Below the pieces are notes generated by a model. The model saw only the letters and a program-made list of their open reading frames with translations, made no database searches and was not told where the DNA came from. A stretch of DNA of 60,000 nucleotides, from contig CAIIXF020000004.1 of NCBI GenBank assembly GCA_903813345.2, positions 20,496,477-20,556,476 on the forward strand, read 5' to 3'. Position numbers and translations under genes: made by a program. Origin of the DNA: Owenia fusiformis (lineage: Eukaryota; Annelida; Polychaeta; Sabellida; Oweniidae). This document shows, piece after piece, positions 1 to 14,200 of the stretch (position 1 is its first letter; every line of letters begins with the position of its first letter).

Positions 1-2252
1 CACTTGCAAATCTGACTGAGTTGATGTTACTTGTATACGTTTTAATCGTATATACCACATTGTAAAATAAGAAAACAACGGTTGAAAAAAATAAAATAAG
101 GGGGAACAAATCATTTAGTTGAGTACACTACTTTAGAAAAACAATTTTCAAAGTATTGAAACAGTTTTTTAAGTTCTAATAAGGTAACACGAAAAGTAAG
201 TAAACGACCTAAAAGTTTTATTTTCTATACTCCAAGTTAAAATTCAATCCAAGTACAATATTTTACATATTTCCCTACGTTGTGTTGTGATCGTTGATAA
301 AAACTGTTCTAAAAAATACAAGAGATCATTTAAAAAAATGAAGGCTCGTGTGAAGGATATGTTTGCAGTGTTGTAATGAATTGTATTGATAAATAGGGAT
401 GCTTACTTTTAACGCGGTTAATTTACCGAACGGCAAAAGTAGAAAAAATCCGAACATTTTGAACTGATTAAGATCTTTAAATTGTGAAGGTCTGAGTACC
501 TGGACCTCTTAGAAAACATCCGAACATATCTAAAAGTGAAGATGGGTCAATTTGATTATCGTTCTCCGAAGATATTAATAAAATAGTTAAATGTTCGGAG
601 TTTTTTAATGCTGTAAATAGTTCACAATTCTAAATCAAGAAGTCGCTCGTATTTCTGTCGTATCATGTTGCAAAAATCAGTGCGCAGAATTCATGGTGTT
701 GTTGTGGGACAATTCCACAGACAAATGCTCTAATGTAATCCAATGGGAAAATATTGAAATCTTTGGATTGATTATGAAAAAACGAGGATTTTCGGTACAT
801 AACCCCATATACCACGGGATAGCTCCATATGTCCCCTTTAAAACTGAAAATGTTTTTGCATAGAAAGGCCATTGAAATAAAAAGATATGACCGCTTTTTC
901 CACCATCTATCCGAATTTTAAACAATTTTCAATAGATTTCAACTCAAGACCACCGTCACAAAAAGTCAAATATTTGAAGTGAACCAAATTATTTCGTCAT
1001 ACTTTTTGTAAAATTATATACACACAAGATAAACAAAATAAAATATAAAATCTGTACATTTTCACTAGTGATTGCACTGATAAATCATGATTTCAATCAA
1101 CCATCATCCCAATTTTAAATTTAGATTTTTTCACTAGCGCCCTCTGTAGAGTTTTCCCTGTAAAATGTGCATATTGTCGTTTGAAACCCTCTCTAACGCA
1201 ATTTTATTATAAACTAACACCTTAGGGTTAAACTTTTGCTCGACGAACTAACTCATTTTCATCAACAAATATTAACCCATCAGGTTTTCTACTAGTAAAC
1301 TAACGTTTAAACCTCAGTCCATTGTCGTTATCACTTACTACTATATCCAAGTGAGATATGGCTCTTGCCTCAGCACGAGCCAAAAATAATATTCTGAGAT
1401 GATAATCAAGAAGAGACGGTAAGTATGGAAAGTTCCACAGGGAAGATCCCAAAAAAGGAGGCGATAACAATTTCCCATAATTACCAAATAAATGAACCAA
1501 TAATGAACAAATTAAAGATAATGTCATATTAAATCTACTAGACTTCCTAAACCTCCTTTAAATGGAGGCAAATGTTGATTCCCATGAGGAACCATCATTT
1601 GAACCAATATAAAGCCAAGTAGATTATGTAATACACTAGAATATCCTGAACTAAAAAATCCTCCTTAATGGGAATTGGAACTTTCCTGATAGAAAAGACA
1701 TAACAATATGAAAAGAGCCGAGATTTTAATGTTATTCATGAATAATATCACGTATTGAGTGCAAGTGGACTTAAGGAGAATAAAGAATAGAAATGATCTA
1801 CATCAAATGTATAGAACAATAAAATATATATTGAAACCTAAATCAATGTGATATAAAAATGAAGTTTGTTTAAAAGTTTCTTCAAACGTTCAATGAATGC
1901 TGCCTTCAAAACCATTTACATTAGAAACCTTTTGAAGCCATTTTTTCATCCATTAAATCGATTACTATAATTGTTTGTAACCGGATGGCATGCGATCCTC
2001 AAAACATACGTTTCAGAATAGTCAATGTGCTCTTTGACATTTCTTGCCGGATAAAACGAGTTAATACAAATTGAGGTAGACAAGTTCATTAACAAAAGGT
2101 TAATGTGTTGTCCTAAAACTAAATTTCCGTGGGAATATCTATCATCTTGTCAAGTTAACGGTCGACAAAAGTCTTTCTAATGGTATTTTAATATTCTTAT
2201 AAAGAATGCATAAGTGGATTTGATTTTGAGCATTTTAAGATCAGGATCGCAG
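1..2252. other. Intron or intergenic DNA upstream of the first visible protease exon; partial duplicate of SLC22 intron 1
   Basis: No convincing exon was found. Bases 1 to about 150 and about 1865-2251 are strongly similar to about 23768-23920 and 23936-24325 inside intron 1 of the first SLC22 gene. The stretch between (about 150-1865) is an extra 1.7 kb with no counterpart there and no recognisable coding content. Similarity ends at base 2251, next to the AG acceptor of the first visible protease exon. Short ORFs at 663-925 and 1300-1527 have no domain features and look like chance. Confidence 0.6.
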
Positions 2253-5200
2253 TGCTTGGGGAGAATGTAGCAGTGGCGTGTCTTCCTGTTACTTCACTGA
2301 CAAATGGTCAACAATCGTACGTCACCGGATGGGGCTCAACAGGTTAGGATATTTCACATAAAATATCGCAAATGATTATGATTATATCATCATTGCATCT
2401 TGAATGCAAAATACTACACCGCTCTGGTAATACTATTCTAATATGAATGAATTAATTCAATTATTTTACATGCTACAGCCTCTGGTGGGGGCAAAGTAAC
2501 TCGACTACGCGAAGTGATGGTGCCCATAATAGATAGAACACATTGCATCGCTGAGTCGAACTATACCGCCAATGATGATCTGTCCATAACAATGGTCTGT
2601 GCTGGTAGTATAGCTGGTGGCATAGACACCTGTCAGGTATGACAATAGCATAAACCTTCAGTAGGTCAGTTTGAAGTTCAAAGGGGAACAATGGGCAGGA
2701 CAATCTCCTTCTAAGAGGCGGAAATAGATGAAAAAACCTTCATGCGAAAAGCCTATTAAAAAAACCATTTGGAAATACCATGAAGCTAATCTTGAAACTT
2801 TGAATGATGCAATTAGAAATACCGAATGGACAGATATTATCGATAGAAACATAGACTTGGACTTAGCTACCTCTAACTTTATTGAAAAACTCTCGGACAT
2901 ATACAAATCCAAAATTCCAAATAAAATCATCACTGTAAGGTCAAATGACCAGCCATGGTTCAATGATAATCTTAAACGTGAAATATCAAAAAAGAAAGTT
3001 TTATATAAGAAATTTTCAAAAGCTCCTAATCAAGTTAACAAATTCAATTATAATCAACAAGCTTCTAAAGTTTCCCAACTAATTGAACAAGCCAAAGAGG
3101 CACATGAACTCAAAACTATCTCATCAATTGACCAACTCAATAAATCTGATAAAAACTATTGGAGGTTAATTAAATCATTCCTTGGTAACAATTTACATAA
3201 AAATGATATTTCTAGTATCTATTATGATGTCTCTGGACACGACTTATCTAACAACCTTGATATAGCTAACCGATTTATGAGTTTCTTTGCCTCAAAAAAT
3301 CATACTGATGCAACTTTTGATCAATTGCCCCATTTCCCAATTAGGACTAATTCTCTACTCATTTCCGCCCAGACCGATCAATTCGAGGTAATGAAAATAA
3401 TTTTGTCCTTAGACACCTCAAAGGCATGTGGCCCAGATAACATCACCAACAAAATGTTGAATTTGACAGCCCATACCATTTCAAAACCTTTAGCCAACTT
3501 ATTCAACAAACTTTTATCAAAGTGTACCTACCCTGATATCTGGAAAATTGGAAATGTTTGCCCAATTTTTAAGAAGAATGACAAATCAAACATCAACAAT
3601 TATAGATCTATCACTCTTTTAAGCTGTATCTCTAAAGTATTTGAAAAAGTTTTAGCTGATCGAATCAGGAAGCATTTAATTGACAATAATCTTCTTTTCA
3701 AACATCAGTCCGGAGTCTTACCAGGTCATAGTACTATTCATCAACTTTTATCGATTGAACATTTTCTTCAGAGCACATTTGAACAAGGAAAAGCTTCCAA
3801 AACAATTTTTCTAGATATAGCGGCTGCATTTGACAGAGTACCACATAAGCTACTACTTCATAAACTTTCAGCATATGACTTCCAAGGGCAAATTCAAAAA
3901 ATTATCAAATCTTACCTTACTAACAGAAAAATTGCTGTACAGATATCTGGGGAACTTTCAAATTATTCTGAAAATGACTTTATCAATTGTGGTGTCCCCC
4001 AGGGCTCAATACTTGGGCCAATATTATTTCTCCTATACATTAATGACCTTCCAGACAATCTGGAGGGGCATTGCTATATTTATGCGGATGACACTTCTCT
4101 ACATCATCCTTTTGACCCTAAGCATCCACAAGAAGTAGATGCAATAGCCAGATCTAGCCTAATTAAAATTGAAAAATGGTCTGACACCTGGAAATTGGAG
4201 TTTAAACCTGAAAAGAGTTCTGAAATGATATTCCACTCATCCAGATCTAAAGTCGATAATGTTTCTGTTTCAAAGTTAAACAATGTTGAAATTACCAGAG
4301 ATCACGAGCACAAACATCTGGGATTTACTTTTGACCCAAGCTTATCATATGACAAGCATATTGGAGAAATCATATCAAAAATACGAAAAATGTTGAACCC
4401 TTTAAAGAAACTTAAATATAAGTTAGGTAGTAAGCATCTAGAAACCATATTTAAGTCCTTTATTTTACCCCATTTTGACTATAGTGCTATCATGTACAGC
4501 ACAGCCTCATAGTTCATATTACAACGACTCGACAGTCTTTATTATAAAGCTGCACTTTATTGTTCTGGGTGTATCCAAGGGAGCAGTTCAAAAAAGGTTT
4601 TAAACCTACTCAATTGGCCAACTCTTGAATCAAGACGCAGTATCCAGATTAACAACTTTATGTTCAAAATCGTAAATGGTACAAGTCCTCCCTATGTAAC
4701 TGATATTTTTGACAAATTTAGAAACCATGCAAACAGAGTATTGAGATATAATGAAGCATTTAAAATGCCCATTAGATGTTCAAATAGATTCTCCACCTCA
4801 GCAATACCAGCTGCAATTTCAAATTGGATCAATCTTCCACCTGCTATTAAATCTAAGAATACTCTTTCGAATTTTAAAAAACACCAAAGAGTACATTTCC
4901 AAAAAACGCCCTCGATTTTGTCAACAAGCCAGCTTAATCTAACAAGGGTTCAAGAAATAGTTCTCAATAAAGTGAGAGCTGACCTATACTTTAAAGCCCA
5001 GTTCTACGCTCACAACTTTCAGTCTATTGACAGCCCTAATTGCACTTGTGGAAAACCACAAACTCTGAAACATTTTCTCTTTCAATGTGACTTACTTACT
5101 ATACAAAGACAGCAATTCATGGACAAACTCACTGATCTCGAACCAAACATCTTCAGTCATAATCTCTCTCAAACTGATTTCATAGCTATTTTGAAAACAG

Positions 5201-8200
5201 GAATTCCCAGATTAAACATAGATGCAAATTCCCAAATACTACTTCTCATTGTTAATTTTATCAAAGACAATAGCTTATTCCCTCCTTCTTATCCATCTCT
5301 AGTATCCTCAAGTCCCGTCACACTTGCCCTAGTCCAAGACCCTGCCTGCTCTGCCACTTCTACATCCACCTGCCCCCTATTCTTATATAATGCCATTGTG
5401 GCGATTTAAGAACTTACATGTCTGTATTTACATTTTTTGTATTCTATTGAAATAAATTTAATAATAACTTGAAAAAAAAATGCGTACATGGACCATTTAT
5501 CCCCCTTTAAGTCTTGGCCCGTCGTGTCCTTGGTTTCCCTAGTCAAGTAGCCGTATGAACTTTGATGTTGAGCATCGACCCGGATGATAAGCTAATTATT
5601 TTCGGATTCAACCGGTTGTCGACTGATTGTTTAATCCACAATTTATTTCAAACTCATTCAAATATTAATGGAATAATGGCAGGTATTAATCACATTTGAA
5701 TGAGTTGGCTATAAATTAGTAGGTTTAACCGCCAGCGGGCAGTTGAATTCGCGAATGCTACCTTAAAAGCCTTGATTGAGTTTAAAAGCTTTTGGCACAT
5801 AAACTTCTGAGAATTACACATGTTATCAATCAACCATAAGATACATATATATATATATTCTACTCGTTTATAATTCGTAAATGAACTACATCTCTTCATC
5901 CATTTGCGAACCGGAAGTTACCATTGGAAAGCGTAATTCAAACAAGCTTCAGCACGCGGTCAAAAGACAGAGGAATCCTGTTGACAAACCTTTTGGGGAA
6001 AACAATACGAATTTAAGAACATGCATTTGGTCCTACAGGGTGACTCTGGCGGTCCACTAGTGACACAGATGAGCCACAATTCATCACTATGGCAGCTGAG
6101 TGGTGTCATAAGCTGGGGTATTGGTTGCGGAGACCCTTCTTACCCCGGGGTGTATACCGATGTCATCTTATTCAACAATTGGATAAAGGGAATAATTTCA
6201 AGTGAGCATGTTTGCTTTATATTTTCATTTTAGAGCTTTTAGAGTTAAGATGCAAGAATCATTTCATCCAAAGTCTCTAATTTAGGTAGTTATTCCTAAA
6301 TGCAACGAACGCTTGAATAAAGAATAATCATAATTAATATTTATTTAGTGAATTTAGACGTACGTTGTGCTAGTAAACTTGAATTTTGACGCACATGCTA
6401 ATAGTAGACTTAAATTAAGATGCACGTATGGATGGAAGAACGTACTCAGACGTGCAGGCCCGTAGCCAGTAGGGTGCGATGGGACGGGACGGGGGAACGG
6501 AAGCTCCTACCGGCTAGAAATTCTTTCAAAATCATGCAGTTTTCACCATTCTGAGCACTATTCGCAATATTTTTAGCGAAAGATTTCAAAAAGCCCCCCT
6601 CCCCTTGGTAACACCTGGCTTCGTGCGAGGACGTGTTTAATAGTAATACACTTGAATATAGACATATGTTCTACTTTAATCTCAGACAATTGTGGAGATT
6701 CATCATGCTGTACATACCTTGGTAGCATTGGGGAATGCGAGACTAATCCAAACCTGATGTTTGACTCTTGCCTCGAAGAATGTATTACAGGTATTAATTA
6801 AATCTGCTGTCAAAGTATATAGTACTATGTAGTTAAGTTCATTTCTAAATATGCATAGTCAGTCTATTCAATTGTAACCAAAATGGACATTATCTTGAAC
6901 ATTTATAATTTATAGAGCCCCCTGTGACTGATTCACCAACTACTGAGTCAATTACAAGCACAATTGTAACCACTCAAACTAGTTCAAACATTGTAAGTGA
7001 TGTCACTAAAACTAGTGAAAGCACAACAGACGCTACACTCAGTTCGACATTAAACGCTGAACATAAAAACACTGGGCAAACGACAAGTACATCTGAAGAG
7101 GCAAATGCAACGTCCACTGATCAAGCGACAAGTACGAGCATCTCGACTCAGAACATCGTCAGTTTGCCGCCTGGTTATCTTGACCTTGGGGTATGGGAAT
7201 ATTTCTCAAAAGTTATATTTTTGATTTAGTTTATCATGAAAACGAACAAACAGAACAAACAGGATCTTAAGAGGTTCTGGACAAATCATTTGATTCTGGA
7301 CTTGACATATTTTTTTTCCAACGAAATCACATCCAAGGGTTGAATTTTTATTGGATATTTAGAGAGCGAGTCCTGTATTGATTTCAATAAAAAGGTTAAA
7401 ATAGAACGCTATTTGAGAGTTAATCTTATACTTTCATTACATTGATAAATTAAGGCAAATTCTGAAAAATTTTAAAGTGCATTTTTTATGAAATATTATC
7501 CAAGTATTTAGATGAAACGGTCTTATTTAAATACAAATCATAACATGATGATATTTTTTCATAAAATATTTCTTCAAGAAATTCAATTGAAGGCTCAAGA
7601 TAAAACGAGCTAATTTAGGTGAAAACCCTTACATGATGATGTGTTTTCATGACTTCTTTCATAAAATTCCATCAAGGGGTGAAAATAAAATGATCGAATT
7701 TAAGTGATTTAAGGATCACGAGGATAGGTTTTCTTGGATATTTTCTATGAAATCCCATCCAGTGGTCAAGGTAAAATTTTTATTTGGTATATTTGGTCAC
7801 GTGTTCGAACCCATAGAACCATATAGGAACGTCATTTTGAATGTTACGTGATAAATCCATATAAGGCTTTTAGAACAATGTGGGGAAAGATGAGGGGAAA
7901 CCCCTGACACCTGTTCACGATTTTATCCGAACGTTCATCGGATCATTCCGGTTTTTATGCACTTCATTATTTTACCGAAGTTTGCCGATTCGATTCGTCG
8001 TATTTCGGAATATTGGGGACAATTTTATACTCCATTGGGAGTATTTTTAATCTACTTCTTATTACGAAGATTCCCGAACCTTGTTCGGATTAATCCGGAT
8101 TTTCTGACCTACTTCATCTACCGAGATTTAACGAGTTTACATTCGGCTCATTTCGGAATCCTGGTGACAATTTTATACTCCATTGGAGTATTTTTGATCT

Positions 8201-11200
8201 ACTTCTTATGACGAAGATTTCCGAACCTTGTTCGGATTAATCCGGATTTTCTGACCTACTTCATCTACCGAGATTTAACGAGTTTACATTCGTCTCATTT
8301 CGGAATCCTGGTGACAATTTTATACTCCATTGGAGTATTTTTGATCTACTTTTTCTGGATTTTGCCCTACTTATTATATCTTTACAACAAGCAAATCAAA
8401 AAATTCGCCATGAACGGGTCTCGATCGACTAACCTAGAGCATGGAAGCTAGGCACGTTAGCCATGAGGCTAACGTGCAACCGACACGAAAGAATAAAAGT
8501 ATTATATATTTATACCGAGCGTCAATTCAAAATGATCTTCACTTTTGACTGCACGTAAATACAAGTCGTCAGTTGTATCCAGAATAGATGAACGCCTATG
8601 GTACTAGTGAATAACCAAGTCCCAGGCGAGTGGTTCGCACCCCACCGTGATATGTAATTTTTGCTTTTTTAATACGACAGAAAGGAGCAAGGTCACTGGC
8701 ATGTAGCGGTCCTGATATCGATACATTCTACACGCAATAAAACCAGATACCTGCGTGTGATTAATTTGAATGTCTTCTTTTGAATAGTCATAGTTTAATT
8801 TGGGTAATATTTCTAGATTTTTCATATAAAAATTACTAGTGAAACACCCAACGTCGCTTTTATGATTCGTACCACTTTTTTAACTTGGTGTATTGCATAT
8901 TTCCGTGGGTTGATTTGAAAAAAAGACAAACAACGTATACATGAATATGTCATAAGCATATAGTGAGATAATTGTTAGATTAGGTTTGCTATAAGTGACT
9001 TTAAAACAAAAAAATAAAAAAACATTAGTTCACGTGTTAAAGTCCCATTGACCACGACATCAAGGAAAATTGAGCTTTTTGTCATCAGACATCTTTATAG
9101 ATGGAACTACCAGTGGCGTAGGAACAATATACGCCAAAACGCCAATGCGTAGTGTTGAAAAGCTAGAATGAAATAGCTTAATAATTTCCTTATGTTCTTT
9201 AGTCATATTTCCTCATTGTTAATAAATTGTTTGTGATCTCGAGCACACTAAAGAAATGTTTTTGGAAACCATGTAATATGTTCGATTTTTTCAATAGTAC
9301 TCTTTGCAAGGTTTTTGTTCCTCTGTTACTTTTTTCTAGCTTCGGCCACGATAAATGGCACTTTTTGGCGTAAAAATCAAGGTGATTTGGGGTAGAGGGT
9401 TATGATAGTTGGAAGTTTAAGCCAGTAAAAATGAAAGTACATTTCAACTTCAGTTCTAGGAAAGCAATTACCCTAATTTCTATTTTATTTGAAATATAAT
9501 AGATTATTATTTTAGGAAATAAAGCATTTAGGCACCAATAATTATTTTGAAAGGAAAAAACAATTTACCACAAAATGTCACGTTGACTTTTGCATGGGCT
9601 TTTATCTTATAAAAAAAGTTGAAGACATTAGAGTTATGTTGTTATATCATTGATCACGGGCATGTTTCTATTGATCATACTAGTTTCTTTAATCTGTATT
9701 GTTGAGATTTAAAAGATCGGCTTTCCATGGTGATTTTATATCATGAAAAACATTCGAACATTTTAAGCACAATTAGAAAGGTATTACCATAAAAATTACC
9801 TTTTACGAGCATAAAAGAGGCGTTTTGATTCGTTAAGATTTGACACAATTTTTTCATATTTTTGGCGTAGTGTTGAATTTACACCTTCCTACGCCCCTGA
9901 CTACTGTAGCTATGTACTACATTTTTAAATACACTCACATTGTACATGTAGCTGTAATATCTAAGATGTTATTTTTATTGATGAAAAGATTCTTACATAC
10001 TAAAGTTACATTAAAATATCAATTGCAATAGCCACCTGTTTTTAACATCCCTTTGTCACTCATCCCTTAATTATCTCTGTGTATCTTAAACGTGTGTGTG
10101 TTCGATGTTGATAGCACCCGAGTGCAACCTAAGGAGCACATACAATACATTTTGTGTATGCCCAGTCTGGCCGCCTTATATCTGCCTGCACCGAGAAATG
10201 GGCGCAGCTTTGACAATTAACGAATGATATAACGATATCACGGATTTCACCGAATGTTATTCATCCCTAAATAGCTTTTTTATTTAGTCTTATGATCCGA
10301 CTGATGTTTCAATTTTTTGCAGTGACTCTGAAATTGCTGCGCCAGATATGACATCACAGCGACTCATTTTCCTACATTTAAATCACTAAACTAAATCAAT
10401 TGAAACATAATCATTAAAGAATGAGGACCTTGTATTTTACTTTGGACGAGGGTAGTGGCCATGTCTTGGCATGGCTAGTTGTGCATTAACGTTTGATACT
10501 GTTGTGCGGATAAAAATAATGAATATATGTTAAAGTAGCATTAAACAGATACTTTTAAAGTTAAAAGAATATAGTTACATTTAAAGAATGGGCCCAACGA
10601 ACAGATATTGAATATAGGACTCGTTTGATGAAACGTTCGTTCTTTTAATTCTAATAAACCTAGAAATCAATCAACGATTAAGTAAATTGACAAGACTTCA
10701 TGTTCAAGTTGGCTGAATTTCGTGTAACTTAACTCTGTTATGCTTCTAGATTTTACATATGGAGAACAGAATTCGAAATCATAATCACAATCGTATTTTA
10801 AGGCAAATAGGCCATGAATATGCTTTTAGTTACACGGTGGATGATCAAATTAACACATTTTGGATGTTGAATTTCATTTCAAGTTCATTCGAATTTACGC
10901 ATTATCGTGGGAAAGCCCATGGCATTATCCAATAAAATTGATATATATACTGTCTAGGCTGAGACTAACATATATAATGTTATTTAATGTATTTAATATA
11001 CAGGATATATCTGAGAAAGTTATGCAATATATCTACACGAGAAATAGTAGGGACCGAGGGTTGATATATTACCTTTACCTGTCGAAAATCGAGTATAAAC
11101 TATGAGGATTAGATACGCATTGAATGTAATGGAACCGTCATGTAATAATTAGAAATGATAATCACAATCAATTATGAATATTTTATCTAGATTTAAAGTG

Positions 11201-14200
11201 CTTAAGATTTATTTTTAAAACTCAACCGAACTATTAACATTTAAAAGCACCGAACGAATTTTCTGGGGATTGCTGATGAGCGGGTGGGATGGGATGGGAG
11301 GGATAAAATGAAATACTAGATAAAATATTGATACCTTTACGCATGTCAATCTCAAATTAGAATGCATATATCATTATCTCTTTTATTCTTCTGTATTGCA
11401 ATACGATAGTCTGATTATTGCCAATATCCTATACATGAAATAATGTACAACGTGTATTCTACATTGAATAACAAACGAAATAAAACTCATCTTTGTACGA
11501 ATTTATTTTTCATATGACACAAAGTAACATAACATTGTTATATGTTGCATTTACGACTACTACAGCAAATCAGAAAATTCGTACAATATCAAACGTAAGA
11601 GTTGTTCACAAATACATTGGTATTTTGATATGAGTATCATGTAGTATTAAAATATTAAAATCATATGATCAGCAAGTTTATAAGCTTAATATTGTATTGT
11701 TTTTTATTTAAGTGTCGCATGCTTAATTTCATACATATACATCTGTACAATCATCCAAAAAGCCTCGAGCCACCAATGGCTAATGAGACACTGCTAATCA
11801 AAATAAATCATATAATATTATATAATAAGATGCATAATATGAGTCAGTTGCAGAAATAGGATTATGAATAAAGCAAAGTTCATGACCTCTATTACGAACA
11901 TTGTTTGATGAACTCGATCACTCAGTCAGTTGTTGAACATATGCAAATGTGGTCAGGTTATAAATATAAGTACAATTTAAGTCCATGATATTTTCACATA
12001 TTGAACATAACACTCAGTTCACAAAGAGATGTATACAAATCTAATCCACAAGTAGAAATGATTGTTTCATGCTGTTTATGCATTGTGTATAAACTGTAAT
12101 CCAAAACATGAATAAAGTGGGCAAGAGGTGGTTGTATGATGGCCCATAAAATCACATTATGTAACACCGGCACCCTGGTTCAATATAGTGCAGTGGCCCA
12201 TGTTTGATATACGTACATCAAAACTCATGTTTTTTCAAGGAAAGAAGCTAGATTAGTGATATATTGAAAAATCAAACTACTATACCCCAATACTGTAGCC
12301 CGTATTTCTTTAAAAGGAATACAGGCTACAGTGAAGTCGCAAATGGAGGACCTTTGTTTATTTCCATAGTTCTGGAGGAATACTAGATTTTACATTGTAT
12401 AGATTCATCGAGCAGTTTGCAACGCACTATCACCAGAAAAGTCCTATGGAAAAGGACAAAGAATACCCGCTCTATTTGCAACTTAACTGTACCCTGTATT
12501 CTTTTTAAATGTGTTCACGTGGTAGGGTAGTGTGATACTCCCTCTGCCTATGCCTACATCGTTCAATCTTTTTTTCATAGTATAACGCCTTATTAATACA
12601 ACAGTTATTGAGCTGTTAAGAAAACATACTAACAAACAAACCACCGAGTTTAGAGTAAGACATATACATGTATTGTTCTATTATCAAATCATATATTGTG
12701 TCCCAATTCTAAAACGTTAACAGTTTATGGTGTACAATAAAACTATTACTATTAACCACTTTAATATATTTAGACATAAAATATCAAGTTACTCATCAGC
12801 CAACAAATCTCAAAATATCGAAAAATGAAAAATACGAGATACTTGTTCACTCAAATCTAGGAGTCAATTGGTAATGTGTACCTATAGATAGTTCTCAAAG
12901 TAAATGAGCAAAAGCGTAACATTTGTATGTAGCATGCTTCATAAAACACTAAACTTAGCCCAAAAAGTAAGCGTGCATTTTGTTCCTGGCACTGATTGGT
13001 TAATAAGTGAATACAATTCGTTGAATGCACGATGCACTCAAACGATTAGCAGCTGGGAAAGGCTATTGAACAAAAAGTACGCTTTCGTACTCAAAAAAGG
13101 ATTACCCTTTTACAACTTTGACAACTTTGAAGCATGAACTTCGGAAGATCTAACGAAATGTACTTACTGTTACCCTGTGGATCCCAGGGTTTTGATATGT
13201 TCTACAAAGTCATGCCAAGACAGACCATATATGCACTAAAAATATCTGTGACACTTGTATGATATGTATTCCACTTTGAACCACCATCTATTTCAATATT
13301 GTGAAAATATATATTTCCCAAATTATGAAATAAAGGAGCTTGTATTCGCGAATGCCGCTAACGCCTGTCGGCTACCGGATAAACCTACTTTACTATTTTA
13401 TGGGCAATTCATTAAAATATCAATGGAATATTGTCAGGTTCTTTTCATATTTAAATGAGTCGCCCATAGAATGGTAGGTTAATCCGGAAGCTGAAATCTT
13501 CCATTCCCAAATCATAGTCTTAGCTTGTATTCGCAAATGCAACTAACGCCTGTCGGCTACCGGATTAACCTATTATTTTACTGGAAACTCATGTCAATAC
13601 GAATAGTACCTGCCACTATTCCATTCATATTTAAATGACTTGGTCATATTATACTGGGTTAATCAGGTAGCCGGAAGGCGTTAGTTGCATTCGCGAATAT
13701 AAGGTTAGCTTGTATTCAATAATGCAAGAAACGCCTGTCGGCTACCGGATTAAACTACCTCTGGAGACATCGGGATTTTAAAGCGGCGTGCAAAGCGTAA
13801 TCGGGTACACCCCAGTTCTCCGAAACCCAGTTGTCCGAAACCCATTACTCCGAAAAATAAAGTCATAATTTACCAGAGAAAGCGGGGGGCGTAGCTTACT
13901 TAAACTTACGTCAGTTTCATGCCATGTATTTGGCCAAATTAATGGCATGGACGCATTCTGTTATTCATAGATCTCTCTCTCTCACTTTGAATTGCATCCA
14001 TTGCATGGCGTTACCAGAATGGCAGGAACGGGAGATTTATTTTACATTGTGATTCTAAAAAAAGGTTATTAAAACACAATATATATTACGGAACAGTTTA
14101 TCTTATCTTCTTCAATCTCTTTTATATAGGCAAAATAAAATGAAACATTTTGAAACAGATAAAATAATTTATCGCATAGAACTTTAAGAATAAAACAGTA

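Noticed and set aside
3830-4138. 102-codon ORF inside the LINE
   Set aside because: Out-of-frame shadow of the reverse transcriptase frame.
7957-8211. 84-codon ORF as a membrane protein gene
   Set aside because: It is the internal subrepeat of the inverted arm and appears again in the other arm; no splice or start support.
8590-8665. Functional tRNA gene
   Set aside because: Only A-box-like and B-box-like words are present; acceptor and anticodon arms do not pair.
12904-13137. 77-codon ORF in the foldback core
   Set aside because: No domain, conserved motif or splice context; length is expected by chance in 7 kb.
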